Shown here piece by piece: positions 57,228 to 64,000 of a stretch of 64,000 nucleotides of DNA. The notes under the pieces were generated by a model. That model made no database searches. It was not told where the DNA came from and saw nothing but the letters and a program-made list of their open reading frames with translations. How positions within the stretch are numbered: the first letter of the stretch is position 1; each line of letters starts with the position of its first letter. The stretch is from Actinomyces marmotae. Its GTDB lineage: Bacteria > Actinomycetota > Actinomycetes > Actinomycetales > Actinomycetaceae. A program made the position numbers and the translations under genes. The DNA lies in the NCBI RefSeq assembly GCF_013177295.1, contig NZ_CP053642.1, positions 1,860,001 to 1,924,000 on the forward strand. The letters are read 5' to 3'.

Positions 57228-57281
57228 ACCGGTCTCGCTCCTGATTTCGACCGGTCTCGCTCCTGATTTCGACCGGTCTCG
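57228..57281 (+). repeat. 22-bp tandem array E (3 units)
   Basis: Cores at 57228, 57250 and 57272 with TGATTTC spacers. It lies 54 bases past the CsoR stop and before the aminotransferase, but points opposite to array D, so it is the one array not oriented with the gene it follows. Confidence 0.9.
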
Positions 57282-57328
57282 GCTAGAGGGCGGGAGGGGC
57301 GTGACAGGCGGATAACCCGCGTGGGACC

Positions 57329-58561
57329 ATGGGCCCTGTGAGCACAGTGAGCACCTCCCCCGCACGGCGCGTCTCCGCGCGCCTGTCCGCCATCGCCCCC
57401 TCCGCCACCCTCGTCGTCGACGCCAAGGCCAAGGCCCTCAAGGCCGCTGGTCGGCCGGTCATCGGCTTCGGCGCCGGCGAGCCCGACTTCGCCACCCCTG
57501 ACTACATCGTCGAGGCCGCGATCGCCGCCGCTAAGGATCCCGCCAACCACAAGTACTCCCCCGCCAAGGGCCTGCCCGCGCTGCGCGAGGCCATCGCCGC
57601 CAAGACCCTGCGCGACTCCGGATACGAGGTCTCCCCCGACGACATCCTCGTCACCAATGGCGGCAAGCAGGCCGTCTTCCAGGCCTTCGCCTCCATCCTC
57701 GACCCGGGCGACGAGGCCCTCCTGCCCGCCCCCTACTGGACCACCTACCCCGAGGTCATCGCCCTGGCCGGCGGTATCACGGTGGAGGTCTTCGCCGGCG
57801 CGGACCAGGAGTACAAGGTCACCGTCGAGCAGCTCGAGGCCGCCCGCACCGAGCGAACGAAACTCCTGCTCCTGTGCTCGCCGTCGAACCCCACCGGCTC
57901 GGTGTACACGCCCGCTGAACTCACCGCCATCGGGCAGTGGGCCCTTGAGCACGGCATCTGGGTCATCACCGATGAGATCTACGAGCACCTCCTCTACGAC
58001 GGCGCCGAGCCCGCCCACATCGTGGCGCTCGTCCCCGAGCTGGCGGACACCACGATCGTCCTCAACGGCGTGGCCAAGACCTACGCCATGACGGGCTGGC
58101 GCGTGGGCTGGATGATCGGCCCGAGCGACGTCATCAAGGCCGCCACGAACTTCCAGTCGCACCTGTCCTCCAACGTCGCCAACGTGTCCCAGCGGGCAGC
58201 GCTCGCGGCGGTGGCCGGGGACCTGACCGCCGTGGCGCGGATGCGGGAAGCCTTCGACCGCCGTCGGAAGGTCATGGTGGAGATGCTCTCGGCCATCGAC
58301 GGGCTCGCCGTCCCGACGCCGCGGGGCGCCTTTTACACCTACTCGAGCATCGAGGCGCTGATCGGGAAGTCCCTGCGTGGGACGGTCATCGACTCCTCCG
58401 CCACGCTGGCCTCGCTCGTCCTCGAGCACGCCGAGGTCGCGGTGGTGCCCGGTGAGGCCTTCGGCCCGTCCGGATTCCTGCGCCTGTCCTACGCAACGAG
58501 CGACGACGCGATCACCGAGGGCGTGGGGCGCCTCCAGGCGCTCCTGGCCGAGGTCGCCTGA
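57329..58561 (+). CDS. Class I aminotransferase (aspartate aminotransferase type)
   Basis: A 410-residue PLP enzyme of fold type [19 protein letters not shown] is the AspAT N-terminal motif; [27 protein letters not shown] and the PLP Lys in [14 protein letters not shown] are all present. Likely transfers amino groups between aspartate/glutamate and 2-oxo acids. A GTG at 57338 is an alternative start, as neither has a strong ribosome site. Confidence 0.9.
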   Translation: MGPVSTVSTSPARRVSARLSAIAPSATLVVDAKAKALKAAGRPVIGFGAGEPDFATPDYIVEAAIAAAKDPANHKYSPAKGLPALREAIAAKTLRDSGYEVSPDDILVTNGGKQAVFQAFASILDPGDEALLPAPYWTTYPEVIALAGGITVEVFAGADQEYKVTVEQLEAARTERTKLLLLCSPSNPTGSVYTPAELTAIGQWALEHGIWVITDEIYEHLLYDGAEPAHIVALVPELADTTIVLNGVAKTYAMTGWRVGWMIGPSDVIKAATNFQSHLSSNVANVSQRAALAAVAGDLTAVARMREAFDRRRKVMVEMLSAIDGLAVPTPRGAFYTYSSIEALIGKSLRGTVIDSSATLASLVLEHAEVAVVPGEAFGPSGFLRLSYATSDDAITEGVGRLQALLAEVA

Positions 58562-58955
58562 GCGCCCGCCCGCCGGGCCTCCTTCCCGGGAGCGGTTCCG
58601 CCGCTCAGTACCGCGAGCAGGGGGCCCGGCCGATGGTGGGCCCGCGGCCTGTCGCCAGGTTCCATCAGGTCATCCCCGACCGCTCCGAAGGACGGGCGGA
58701 GACGCCGTGGGCCGCTGTCAGCCCGTGCTCGAGCCCATGGGACCGGACCCCGGCCCCGCCGTGTAAGTACTCGCCGCAGCGCGGCTGACACCCAGCGGAG
58801 TCCGTGGGGATCGCGCGGGGGAGCAAGGTCCAGTGGCGGAGGATGCGCGGTCAGGGACGTTGACGCGCTCCCCGAGGAGGATGCCGCCGACGGCGCCCGC
58901 AGCAGCCCGCGCGAGCACGAGCGGGAATCAGCGCGCTCTCCTGCGCCCAATGCGA
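58562..58955. other. Gene-less stretch before array F
   Basis: No frame in these 394 bases resembles a protein and no hairpin or operator is evident. A former gene is possible but not recognisable. Confidence 0.4.
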
Positions 58956-59031
58956 ACCGGTCTCGACGCTGTTTTCGACCGGTCTCGACGCCGTTTTCGA
59001 CCGGTCTCGACGCTGTTTTCGACCGGTCTCG
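58956..59031 (+). repeat. 22-bp tandem array F (4 units)
   Basis: Cores at 58956, 58978, 59000 and 59022. The array ends 26 bases before the stop codon of the APH-fold gene, with the G-rich tract between. It is the longest array in the window. Confidence 0.92.
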
Positions 59032-59056
59032 GCGAGGGGGAGGGTGGGGAGCGGCG

Positions 59057-60304
59057 TCAGTGGGGGCCGCGGCGGGCTTGGAGCTCGCGGGCCTGGGCGA
59101 GCCAGGTCTCGGCGCGGGCCAGGCGGCCCTCGGCGTCGGAGCGCCACGGGCCGCCATCCTCGCGCCGGGCGCCCGCCACGAGGGACAGCACCACGCCGGC
59201 GGCCCGCGCCCGCAGCGCCACGGGATCCGCCTGCTTCTCGGCCAGGCGCGTCCAGGTCTCCAGGGCTGGGCGCAGGCGGGGGTAGGAGGCAGGGGCGAGG
59301 TGGTCGAGGACGCTGACATGCCCGAGCAAGCAGGCCAGGTCGTCCACGCGCCGCCCGGGCCCGAGAGAGTCCACGTCGAGCAGGCAGGAGACGGACTCGC
59401 CGTCCATGAGGACATTGGCCTCGTAGAAGTCGCCGTGAACCGGCACCACCGGGCCCGGGTCGGAGGTGGCCATGAGCTGGGCGACGCCGTCGGCGATGGC
59501 CCGGGCGCGCGAGGCGTGCTCGGGCAGCACGGTGGCGGCGGCGTGGGCGTAGTGGCGGGCGCGGTCGGACCAGGCCGGGTGGACCGGCAGATCCAGGGAG
59601 GCCCGCGGAAGAGCGTCGAGCAGGCCGGTGAGGTGGTTGAAGACGCGGGTGGCCTGCTCGGGATCCATGCCGCGGCTGAGCAGCCCGGACAGGGAGGCCC
59701 CCTTGCCGGTGGACAGCAGGACGAGGCCATCGGGGTCGTCCCGCAGCACCTCGGGGGCGGGGACCTCGGCTGCGGTGAGCAGTCGGTGCCGGTGGGCGAA
59801 GGCCTTCGACTGGGAGGGGCGCAGCACCTTGGCGTAGGCGGTGGAGGCGTCGGCAAAGGTCACCTTGACCACCGCGCGGCGCGTGGGGCGGTAGGCCACC
59901 ATCATCGCCTTGACCGGGGATCCCAGGCGCTGGGAGAGCAGGGAGGGAGTGCAGGCCACGGGGAGGGCGGGGAGCTCGGGGTCCCCGGGGTGCCGCCACA
60001 CGTGGACGGCCGGCCCGTCCCCGCCGGTGGGCGCCACGCGGGTCAGGCCCGGTGCCTGCGGGTTGGTCAGTCGCGCCGTCGTCGCGCACAGGTACTCGGT
60101 GGAGCGGCGCCCATCCGCGGACAGCACGACGGCGGTGTAGCCCACGGACACGCCCGCGCCGGGGCGGTGGTGGACGGAATGGACCTCCCAGGAGTCCAAG
60201 CGCCTGCCCGCGGGGGCGAGGGCCGCGGACAGGACGGAGGCCGCTCGGGGCCCGGTGAGGAGCGCGACCTCCTCGGGCTCGCGGGATGCCGACGATGGAC
60301 TCAT
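59057..60304 (-). CDS. Aminoglycoside-phosphotransferase-fold kinase
   Basis: A 415-residue protein with a protein-kinase-like fold. The C-terminal half holds the Brenner-type motif VPVHGDFYEANVLMDGE (catalytic Asp, Asn) and LLDVDSLGPG (Mg-binding Asp). RRAVVKVTFADASTAYAKVL supplies the ATP-site Lys. The N-terminal about 150 residues are less conserved. A metabolic substrate (sugar or small alcohol) is more likely than antibiotics. ATG 60304 (MSPSSASREPEEV) fits better than a longer frame. Confidence 0.82.
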   Translation of the reverse strand: MSPSSASREPEEVALLTGPRAASVLSAALAPAGRRLDSWEVHSVHHRPGAGVSVGYTAVVLSADGRRSTEYLCATTARLTNPQAPGLTRVAPTGGDGPAVHVWRHPGDPELPALPVACTPSLLSQRLGSPVKAMMVAYRPTRRAVVKVTFADASTAYAKVLRPSQSKAFAHRHRLLTAAEVPAPEVLRDDPDGLVLLSTGKGASLSGLLSRGMDPEQATRVFNHLTGLLDALPRASLDLPVHPAWSDRARHYAHAAATVLPEHASRARAIADGVAQLMATSDPGPVVPVHGDFYEANVLMDGESVSCLLDVDSLGPGRRVDDLACLLGHVSVLDHLAPASYPRLRPALETWTRLAEKQADPVALRARAAGVVLSLVAGARREDGGPWRSDAEGRLARAETWLAQARELQARRGPH

Positions 60305-60377
60305 GCCGATAAGTCTGCCGCACTCGGCGCCAACGCACATCCGACCAACGGGCGGTGCTCGTGGGAGAATCACCGCC

Positions 60378-61544
60378 GTGCCCACCGAGTTCCCCGGGCC
60401 GAACGCGCCCACCGCATCCGCCGCATCCACCATGATGAAGGCGCCCGCCCCCACCGATGGGCCGACCGACGCCCGGCGCTCCAGCACCGGCCGGCGCGAT
60501 CTCGCCGCCCTTCCCAAGGCGCACCTCCACCTGCATTTCACGGGCTCCATGCGCCTGGACACCCTGACCGAGCTGGCCTCGACGTCGCGCGCGCGTCTGC
60601 CCTCCTCTCTCCTAGACGGCGATCCCCTGCGTGTCCCGGCGGACCACCGGGGCTGGTTCCGTTTCCAGCGCGCCTACAACACCGCCCGCCACCTCGTGGA
60701 CTCAGAGGAGGTCATGCGCCGCCTCGTGCTGGAGGCCGCGCTCGACGATGCCGCGGAGGGCTCGCGGCGCCTGGAGATGCAGGTGGACCCCACCTCCTAC
60801 GCGCCCTTCGTCGGCGGGATCACGCCGGCCCTGGAGATCATCCTCGACGCCGCGGCGCAGGCCACCGCCCTGACCGGCGTGGAGGTGGCGATCATCGTGG
60901 CGGCCTCCCGCATCCGCCACCCCCTCGATGCCCGCGCCCTGGCCAGGCTGGCCGCCCGGCACGCGGGTGATGGGCCGGGCCAGGTGGTTGGCTTCGGGCT
61001 GTCCAACGATGAGAGGGCCGGGGAGACCTCCGCCTTCGCCCCCGCCTTCGCCATCGCGCGGCGCGCGGGCCTGGCCTCTCTCCCCCACGGCGGTGAGCTG
61101 CTGGGGCCGGAGCACGTGCGCGAGGTCGTCTCCGCCCTGCGCCCCCACCGCCTGGGCCACGGCGTGAGGGCCGGAGAGGACCCGGCCCTGCTGGACTCGA
61201 TCGTGGCGGCGGGCATCAGTCTGGAGGTGTGCCCGGCCTCGAATGTGTGCCTCGGGGTCTACCACCGCACCGAGGACGTGCCACTGCGGGCACTCATCGA
61301 CCACGGGGCGCAGATCGCGCTGGGCGCGGACGACCCGCTGCTGTTCTCCTCGCGCTTGACGGACCAGTACGCGATCGCCCGCTCGCAGGGGCTCGACGAC
61401 GACGCGCTGGCAGAGTTGGCGCGCGGCTCGATCCGGGCGAGCCTGGCTGAGGAGTCATCCAAGCGGCGCTGGCTGGCCGAGGTGGACGACTGGCTGGCTC
61501 ACCAGCCGACGTGGACGGGCTCGGGGACGAGCGTGACGCCGTAG
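60378..61544 (+). CDS. Adenosine deaminase family protein
   Basis: A 388-residue metal-dependent deaminase. LPKAHLHLHFTGSM carries the HxH zinc ligands, SLPHGGELLG the third His with the Glu, HRLGHGVR the catalytic His region, and LGADDPLLF the Asp-Asp pair. Substrate could be adenosine or a relative such as 6-aminodeoxyfutalosine. GTG 60378 is used. The 3' end overlaps murB convergently by 46 bp. Confidence 0.88.
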   Translation: MPTEFPGPNAPTASAASTMMKAPAPTDGPTDARRSSTGRRDLAALPKAHLHLHFTGSMRLDTLTELASTSRARLPSSLLDGDPLRVPADHRGWFRFQRAYNTARHLVDSEEVMRRLVLEAALDDAAEGSRRLEMQVDPTSYAPFVGGITPALEIILDAAAQATALTGVEVAIIVAASRIRHPLDARALARLAARHAGDGPGQVVGFGLSNDERAGETSAFAPAFAIARRAGLASLPHGGELLGPEHVREVVSALRPHRLGHGVRAGEDPALLDSIVAAGISLEVCPASNVCLGVYHRTEDVPLRALIDHGAQIALGADDPLLFSSRLTDQYAIARSQGLDDDALAELARGSIRASLAEESSKRRWLAEVDDWLAHQPTWTGSGTSVTP

Positions 61545-62692
61545 CGCTCGCGCACGCCGTCGACCACCGCGTCGCGCAGGGCGACCAGGTCGGCGGCGCT
61601 GGCCCCGCCCCTGTTGGTCAGGGCCAGGACATGCTTGGTGGACAGCGAGGCGCGCGGCGCATCGGGCAGGGCGAAGCCCTTGGGGAAACCGGCGTGGTCG
61701 ATGAGCCAGGCGGCGCTCGTCTTGACCATGCCCTCGATGACGGGCGCTCCCCGCACCGTGTCGGTGGGGCGGGAGTGGTCGGCGACCGGGAAGCGGGGGG
61801 CGTCGTCGGGCAGGCTCGCGGCCTGCTCGGCGGTGAGGATCGGGTTGGTGAAGAACGAGCCGGCGGACCAGGTGTCGTGGTCGGCGTCGTCGAGGATCAT
61901 CCCTTTGGAGCGGCGCAGGTCGAGGACGGCCTGGCGCACGTCGACCGCGGGGACGCGCGCGCCGATCTCAGTCCCGAGGGCGGAGGCGAGCTGGCCGTAG
62001 GCGATGGGGGCGGCGAGGCTGGCCTGGCGGACGTGGAAGCCCACGGCGAGCACCACCCAGCGGCCCGTCGGGCCCCAGACGCGCCCGCCACCGGTGGGGG
62101 CGTCCGTGAGCGAGCGCTTGATCACGGAGTCGCGGTAGGCCAGGCGCAGGTCCGCCAGCGGCATGTGGACGACGCGGCCGGTGAGGCGGTCCCAGGCGCG
62201 CACGGAGGCGAGGAGTTCGGCGACCTCAGCGCCGTAGGCGCCGATGTTCTGCACGGGGGCGGCCCCGACGCTGCCGGGGATGCCGGACAGCGGGGCGAAT
62301 CCGGCCCAGTCGTCGGCCACCGCCCGGCTGACGAGATCGTCCCAGGCCACGCCACCGGTGGCGGTGATCTCGACGCCGCCACAGGCGGATTCGGAGACGA
62401 CGCGGACCTCCTGGCGGCCGTCGCGCAGGACGAGGCCGTCGAAACCGGCGTCGGAGGCCACGATGTTCGAGCCGCCTCCGACCACGAGCAGCGGCGTCCC
62501 CGAGGCGTCGGCCTGGCGGACCGCCTCGATCATCTCCTCCTCCGTGGAGGCTTCGAGATAGTGGCCGAGGGGACCGCCGATGCGCAGGGTGGTGAGCTCG
62601 GCGAGGGAGGACGGCGCCCGGCCGCCCAGCGCCCGGGCGCGCGTGGGCACGCCCGGGGCGGGAGCCCCCGAGGCCCCCGGGGGGCGCGTCAC
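61499..62692 (-). CDS. murB: UDP-N-acetylenolpyruvoylglucosamine reductase
   Basis: A 397-residue FAD enzyme reducing UDP-GlcNAc-enolpyruvate to UDP-MurNAc. TLRIGGPLGHYLEA, VVGGGSNIVASDAGFDG and FAPLSGIPGSVGAAPVQNIGAYG are the FAD and substrate sites; SAGSFFTNPI contains the proton-donating Ser and MVKTSAAWLIDHAGFPKG the substrate loop. GTG 62692 overlaps the bS22 stop (GTGA). Confidence 0.94.
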   Translation of the reverse strand: MTRPPGASGAPAPGVPTRARALGGRAPSSLAELTTLRIGGPLGHYLEASTEEEMIEAVRQADASGTPLLVVGGGSNIVASDAGFDGLVLRDGRQEVRVVSESACGGVEITATGGVAWDDLVSRAVADDWAGFAPLSGIPGSVGAAPVQNIGAYGAEVAELLASVRAWDRLTGRVVHMPLADLRLAYRDSVIKRSLTDAPTGGGRVWGPTGRWVVLAVGFHVRQASLAAPIAYGQLASALGTEIGARVPAVDVRQAVLDLRRSKGMILDDADHDTWSAGSFFTNPILTAEQAASLPDDAPRFPVADHSRPTDTVRGAPVIEGMVKTSAAWLIDHAGFPKGFALPDAPRASLSTKHVLALTNRGGASAADLVALRDAVVDGVRERYGVTLVPEPVHVGW

Positions 62693-62787
62693 TTCTTGTT
62701 GCGGCGCTGGTGACGCGTCTTGCGAAGCAACTTGCGGTGCTTCTTCTTGGCCATGCGCTTGCGACGCTTCTTGATGACAGAACCCAT
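62689..62787 (-). CDS. 30S ribosomal protein bS22 (AURKAIP1/COX24 domain)
   Basis: A 32-residue basic protein MGSVIKKRRKRMAKKKHRK then LLRKTRHQRRNKK, the actinobacterial bS22. Neighbours (BldC-like HTH gene upstream) are conserved. Stop overlaps the GTG of murB. Confidence 0.92.
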   Translation of the reverse strand: MGSVIKKRRKRMAKKKHRKLLRKTRHQRRNKK

Positions 62788-62946
62788 GGGTATTCCTCAC
62801 AGTCTTACTTGCCGGGGCCCGACCGCGCCCCGGGATCCGAAGACGGGCCAGCGGGCGGCCGGACGGGCCTGATGGTCGGGCGATGACGGGCCCTCATGGG
62901 ATGTCTCGACCCGGCCACTCATGTGACCCGGCGAGTCTAGCGGGTC

Positions 62947-63186
62947 TCAGGACCCCGAGGCCTCCGTCTCCCCGTGGCCCCAGTCACCCAGGCCAGCGGA
63001 GAGGTACTCGGCCACCGCGCGCTCGGGGACCCGGAAGGAGCGCCCCACCTGCATGGCGGGCAGATCGCCGGAGTGGACCATGCGGTAGACGGTCATCTTG
63101 GAGACCCGCAGCATGGCGGCGACCTCCGCGACCGTAAGGAAGGAGGGGGCGCCGGAGGCGGCAGGACTGGGAAGGGCAGGTGCCAT
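62947..63186 (-). CDS. BldC-like helix-turn-helix protein
   Basis: A 79-residue DNA-binding protein of the excisionase/MerR winged-HTH class: FLTVAEVAAMLRVSKMTVYRM and then LPAMQVGRSFRVPERAVAEYL. It is conserved beside bS22 in actinobacteria (compare Rv0500A). Targets are unknown. Confidence 0.88.
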   Translation of the reverse strand: MAPALPSPAASGAPSFLTVAEVAAMLRVSKMTVYRMVHSGDLPAMQVGRSFRVPERAVAEYLSAGLGDWGHGETEASGS

Positions 63187-63468
63187 GGATGCGGATCCCG
63201 TCAGTCAGGTTCGGATATGTGCACAGCGGGCAGCCCCGGGCGGCGGAAGGCGCTGAGGAGTCATGGGTGACGCGCCCTCCCGCCCGGGCGGTCGGCGCCG
63301 CGCAGGACTGAGCCCAATATAACGCCTGTCCCACCAGGCGCACACGTCCATCGCGTCCCCAAACGCACCACTCGTTGCAGATCACATTTTGGTCACGACA
63401 ACGCCCGAGATCAAGAAGGGGAAAGCGACGCCGCGATGGCGCGCGCGGCCCATCGAAGGGGCCACAAT

Positions 63469-64000
63469 GTGCCCGTGCCCTCATCCAGCAAGTCGCCCCG
63501 GCAGTCCCCGGGCCCCCTCTCCGCGCTGAGCACCGCGCCCGAGGACGCGGCTCTCATGCCCGCCGACCGCGGCCCCGCCACCGGACCGCGGGGCCTGCTG
63601 GTGCGCCTGGGGCTCTACGACCGCCTGGCGCGGGCGGCCCGGTTCTCCCCCGCGCGGCTCGCCGTCGTCATCTTCGCCGCGATCATCGGCGCGGTCGCGG
63701 CCCTCCTCGCCCTGCCGATCTCGACGGCGTCGGGGCGCGCGCCCAGCCTCGTCGACTCACTGTTCACGGCGACGTCGGCGGTCTGCGTCACCGGCCTGAC
63801 CACCGTGGACACCGCCACCTACTGGTCCACTTTCGGCCAGGCGGTCATCATCCTGGGCGCCGCCATCGGCGGCCTGGGCGTCATGACCCTGGCCTCACTG
63901 CTGTCCTTCGCCGTCAACCGGCACGTGGGCCTGACCCAGCGCATCCTCGCCGCCAGCGAGAACCAGTCCCGGCTGGGCGACGTCGCCGCGCTGCTGAGGG
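63469..64000 (+). CDS. TrkH/KtrB-family potassium uptake protein, partial
   Basis: The first about 177 residues of a K+ channel-like transporter, cut by the window edge. After a 45-residue hydrophilic N-terminus, a helix (AVVIFAAIIGAVAALLALPI) leads to the first pore motif SAVCVTGLTTVDTATYWSTFG (selectivity filter TVGLT-like, here CVTGL) and the helix VIILGAAIGGLGVMTLA. GTG 63469 (VPVPSSSK) is the probable start; a second GTG is two codons later. The 282 bases upstream show no clear riboswitch. Confidence 0.85.
   Translation, partial: MPVPSSSKSPRQSPGPLSALSTAPEDAALMPADRGPATGPRGLLVRLGLYDRLARAARFSPARLAVVIFAAIIGAVAALLALPISTASGRAPSLVDSLFTATSAVCVTGLTTVDTATYWSTFGQAVIILGAAIGGLGVMTLASLLSFAVNRHVGLTQRILAASENQSRLGDVAALLR

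Noticed and set aside
24116-59031. CRISPR interpretation of the 22-bp arrays
   Set aside because: Units are too short, 'spacers' are 11-12 bases and mostly similar, arrays have 2-4 units, and there are no cas genes.
63187-63468. c-di-AMP (ydaO) riboswitch before the potassium transporter
   Set aside because: Known to precede such genes in relatives, but the conserved pairing elements could not be found by eye.

Overview
High-GC actinobacterial chromosome, most likely an Actinomycetaceae member (Actinomyces-like). Supporting marks are the SigR/RsrA thiol-stress pair next to the 24-residue ribosomal protein bL37, a fused 2-oxoglutarate decarboxylase/dehydrogenase (Kgd), a monomeric isocitrate dehydrogenase, bS22 beside a BldC-like HTH protein, and many GTG starts with 4-bp GTGA/ATGA stop-start overlaps. 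Genus is inferred from gene content only.

Layout. 0-2.7 kb: sugar ABC transporter (two permeases, lipoprotein binding protein). 3-6.3 kb: cation efflux protein and nitronate monooxygenase, the latter between a LysR gene without its HTH and a metallo-beta-lactamase gene without its N-terminal half. 6.4-10.1 kb: PcrA/UvrD helicase and a lipoprotein. 10.1-17.1 kb: a decaying accessory region with a nucleotidyltransferase tail, an open three-part mosaic (UvrD-like / siderophore ABC ATPase / AlkD), a LARTG surface protein lying between the two halves of a broken alkD copy, a GntR-controlled hydrolase operon led by a collapsed MFS remnant, an intact alkD, and an internally deleted ABC ATPase. 17.1-21.6 kb: prmC, prfA, rpmE, rho. 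21.9-31.7 kb: FMN reductase and luciferase-like monooxygenase, then a leftward cluster argS-lysA-hom-thrB followed by a YcgQ-like protein and a DUF318 permease. 31.9-33.7 kb: tRNA-Arg followed by a 1.65-kb island bounded by 25-bp direct repeats, carrying an XRE remnant, an HTH protein and a NYN-domain protein.

34-43 kb: GDPD phosphodiesterase, M23 peptidase, two CNNM/hemolysin-type proteins, kgd. 43.3-50.7 kb: SGNH hydrolase, a RelE/ParE-type toxin-antitoxin pair flanked by duplicated scraps of itself, bL37-rsrA-sigR, a PadR operon, DoxX, icd. 51-55 kb: the tRNA-Trp-secE-nusG-rplK-rplA-L10 leader-rplJ-rplL block. 55-64 kb: DUF4862 protein, a wrecked CoA-disulfide-reductase/rhodanese gene before a CsoR homologue missing sensor residues, an aminotransferase, an APH-fold kinase, an adenosine deaminase, murB, bS22, an HTH protein and the start of a TrkH-family potassium transporter.

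Two things stand out. First, six intergenic or gene-end arrays (18 units) of an exactly 22-bp tandem repeat with core GACCGGTCTCG, usually just past a gene's stop codon behind a G/C-strand-biased tract. Two of them overlap coding sequence. Second, the window records repeated gene decay by internal deletion or fusion, often leaving frames open and translational coupling intact. Family assignments are from reading the translations; no database search was run.
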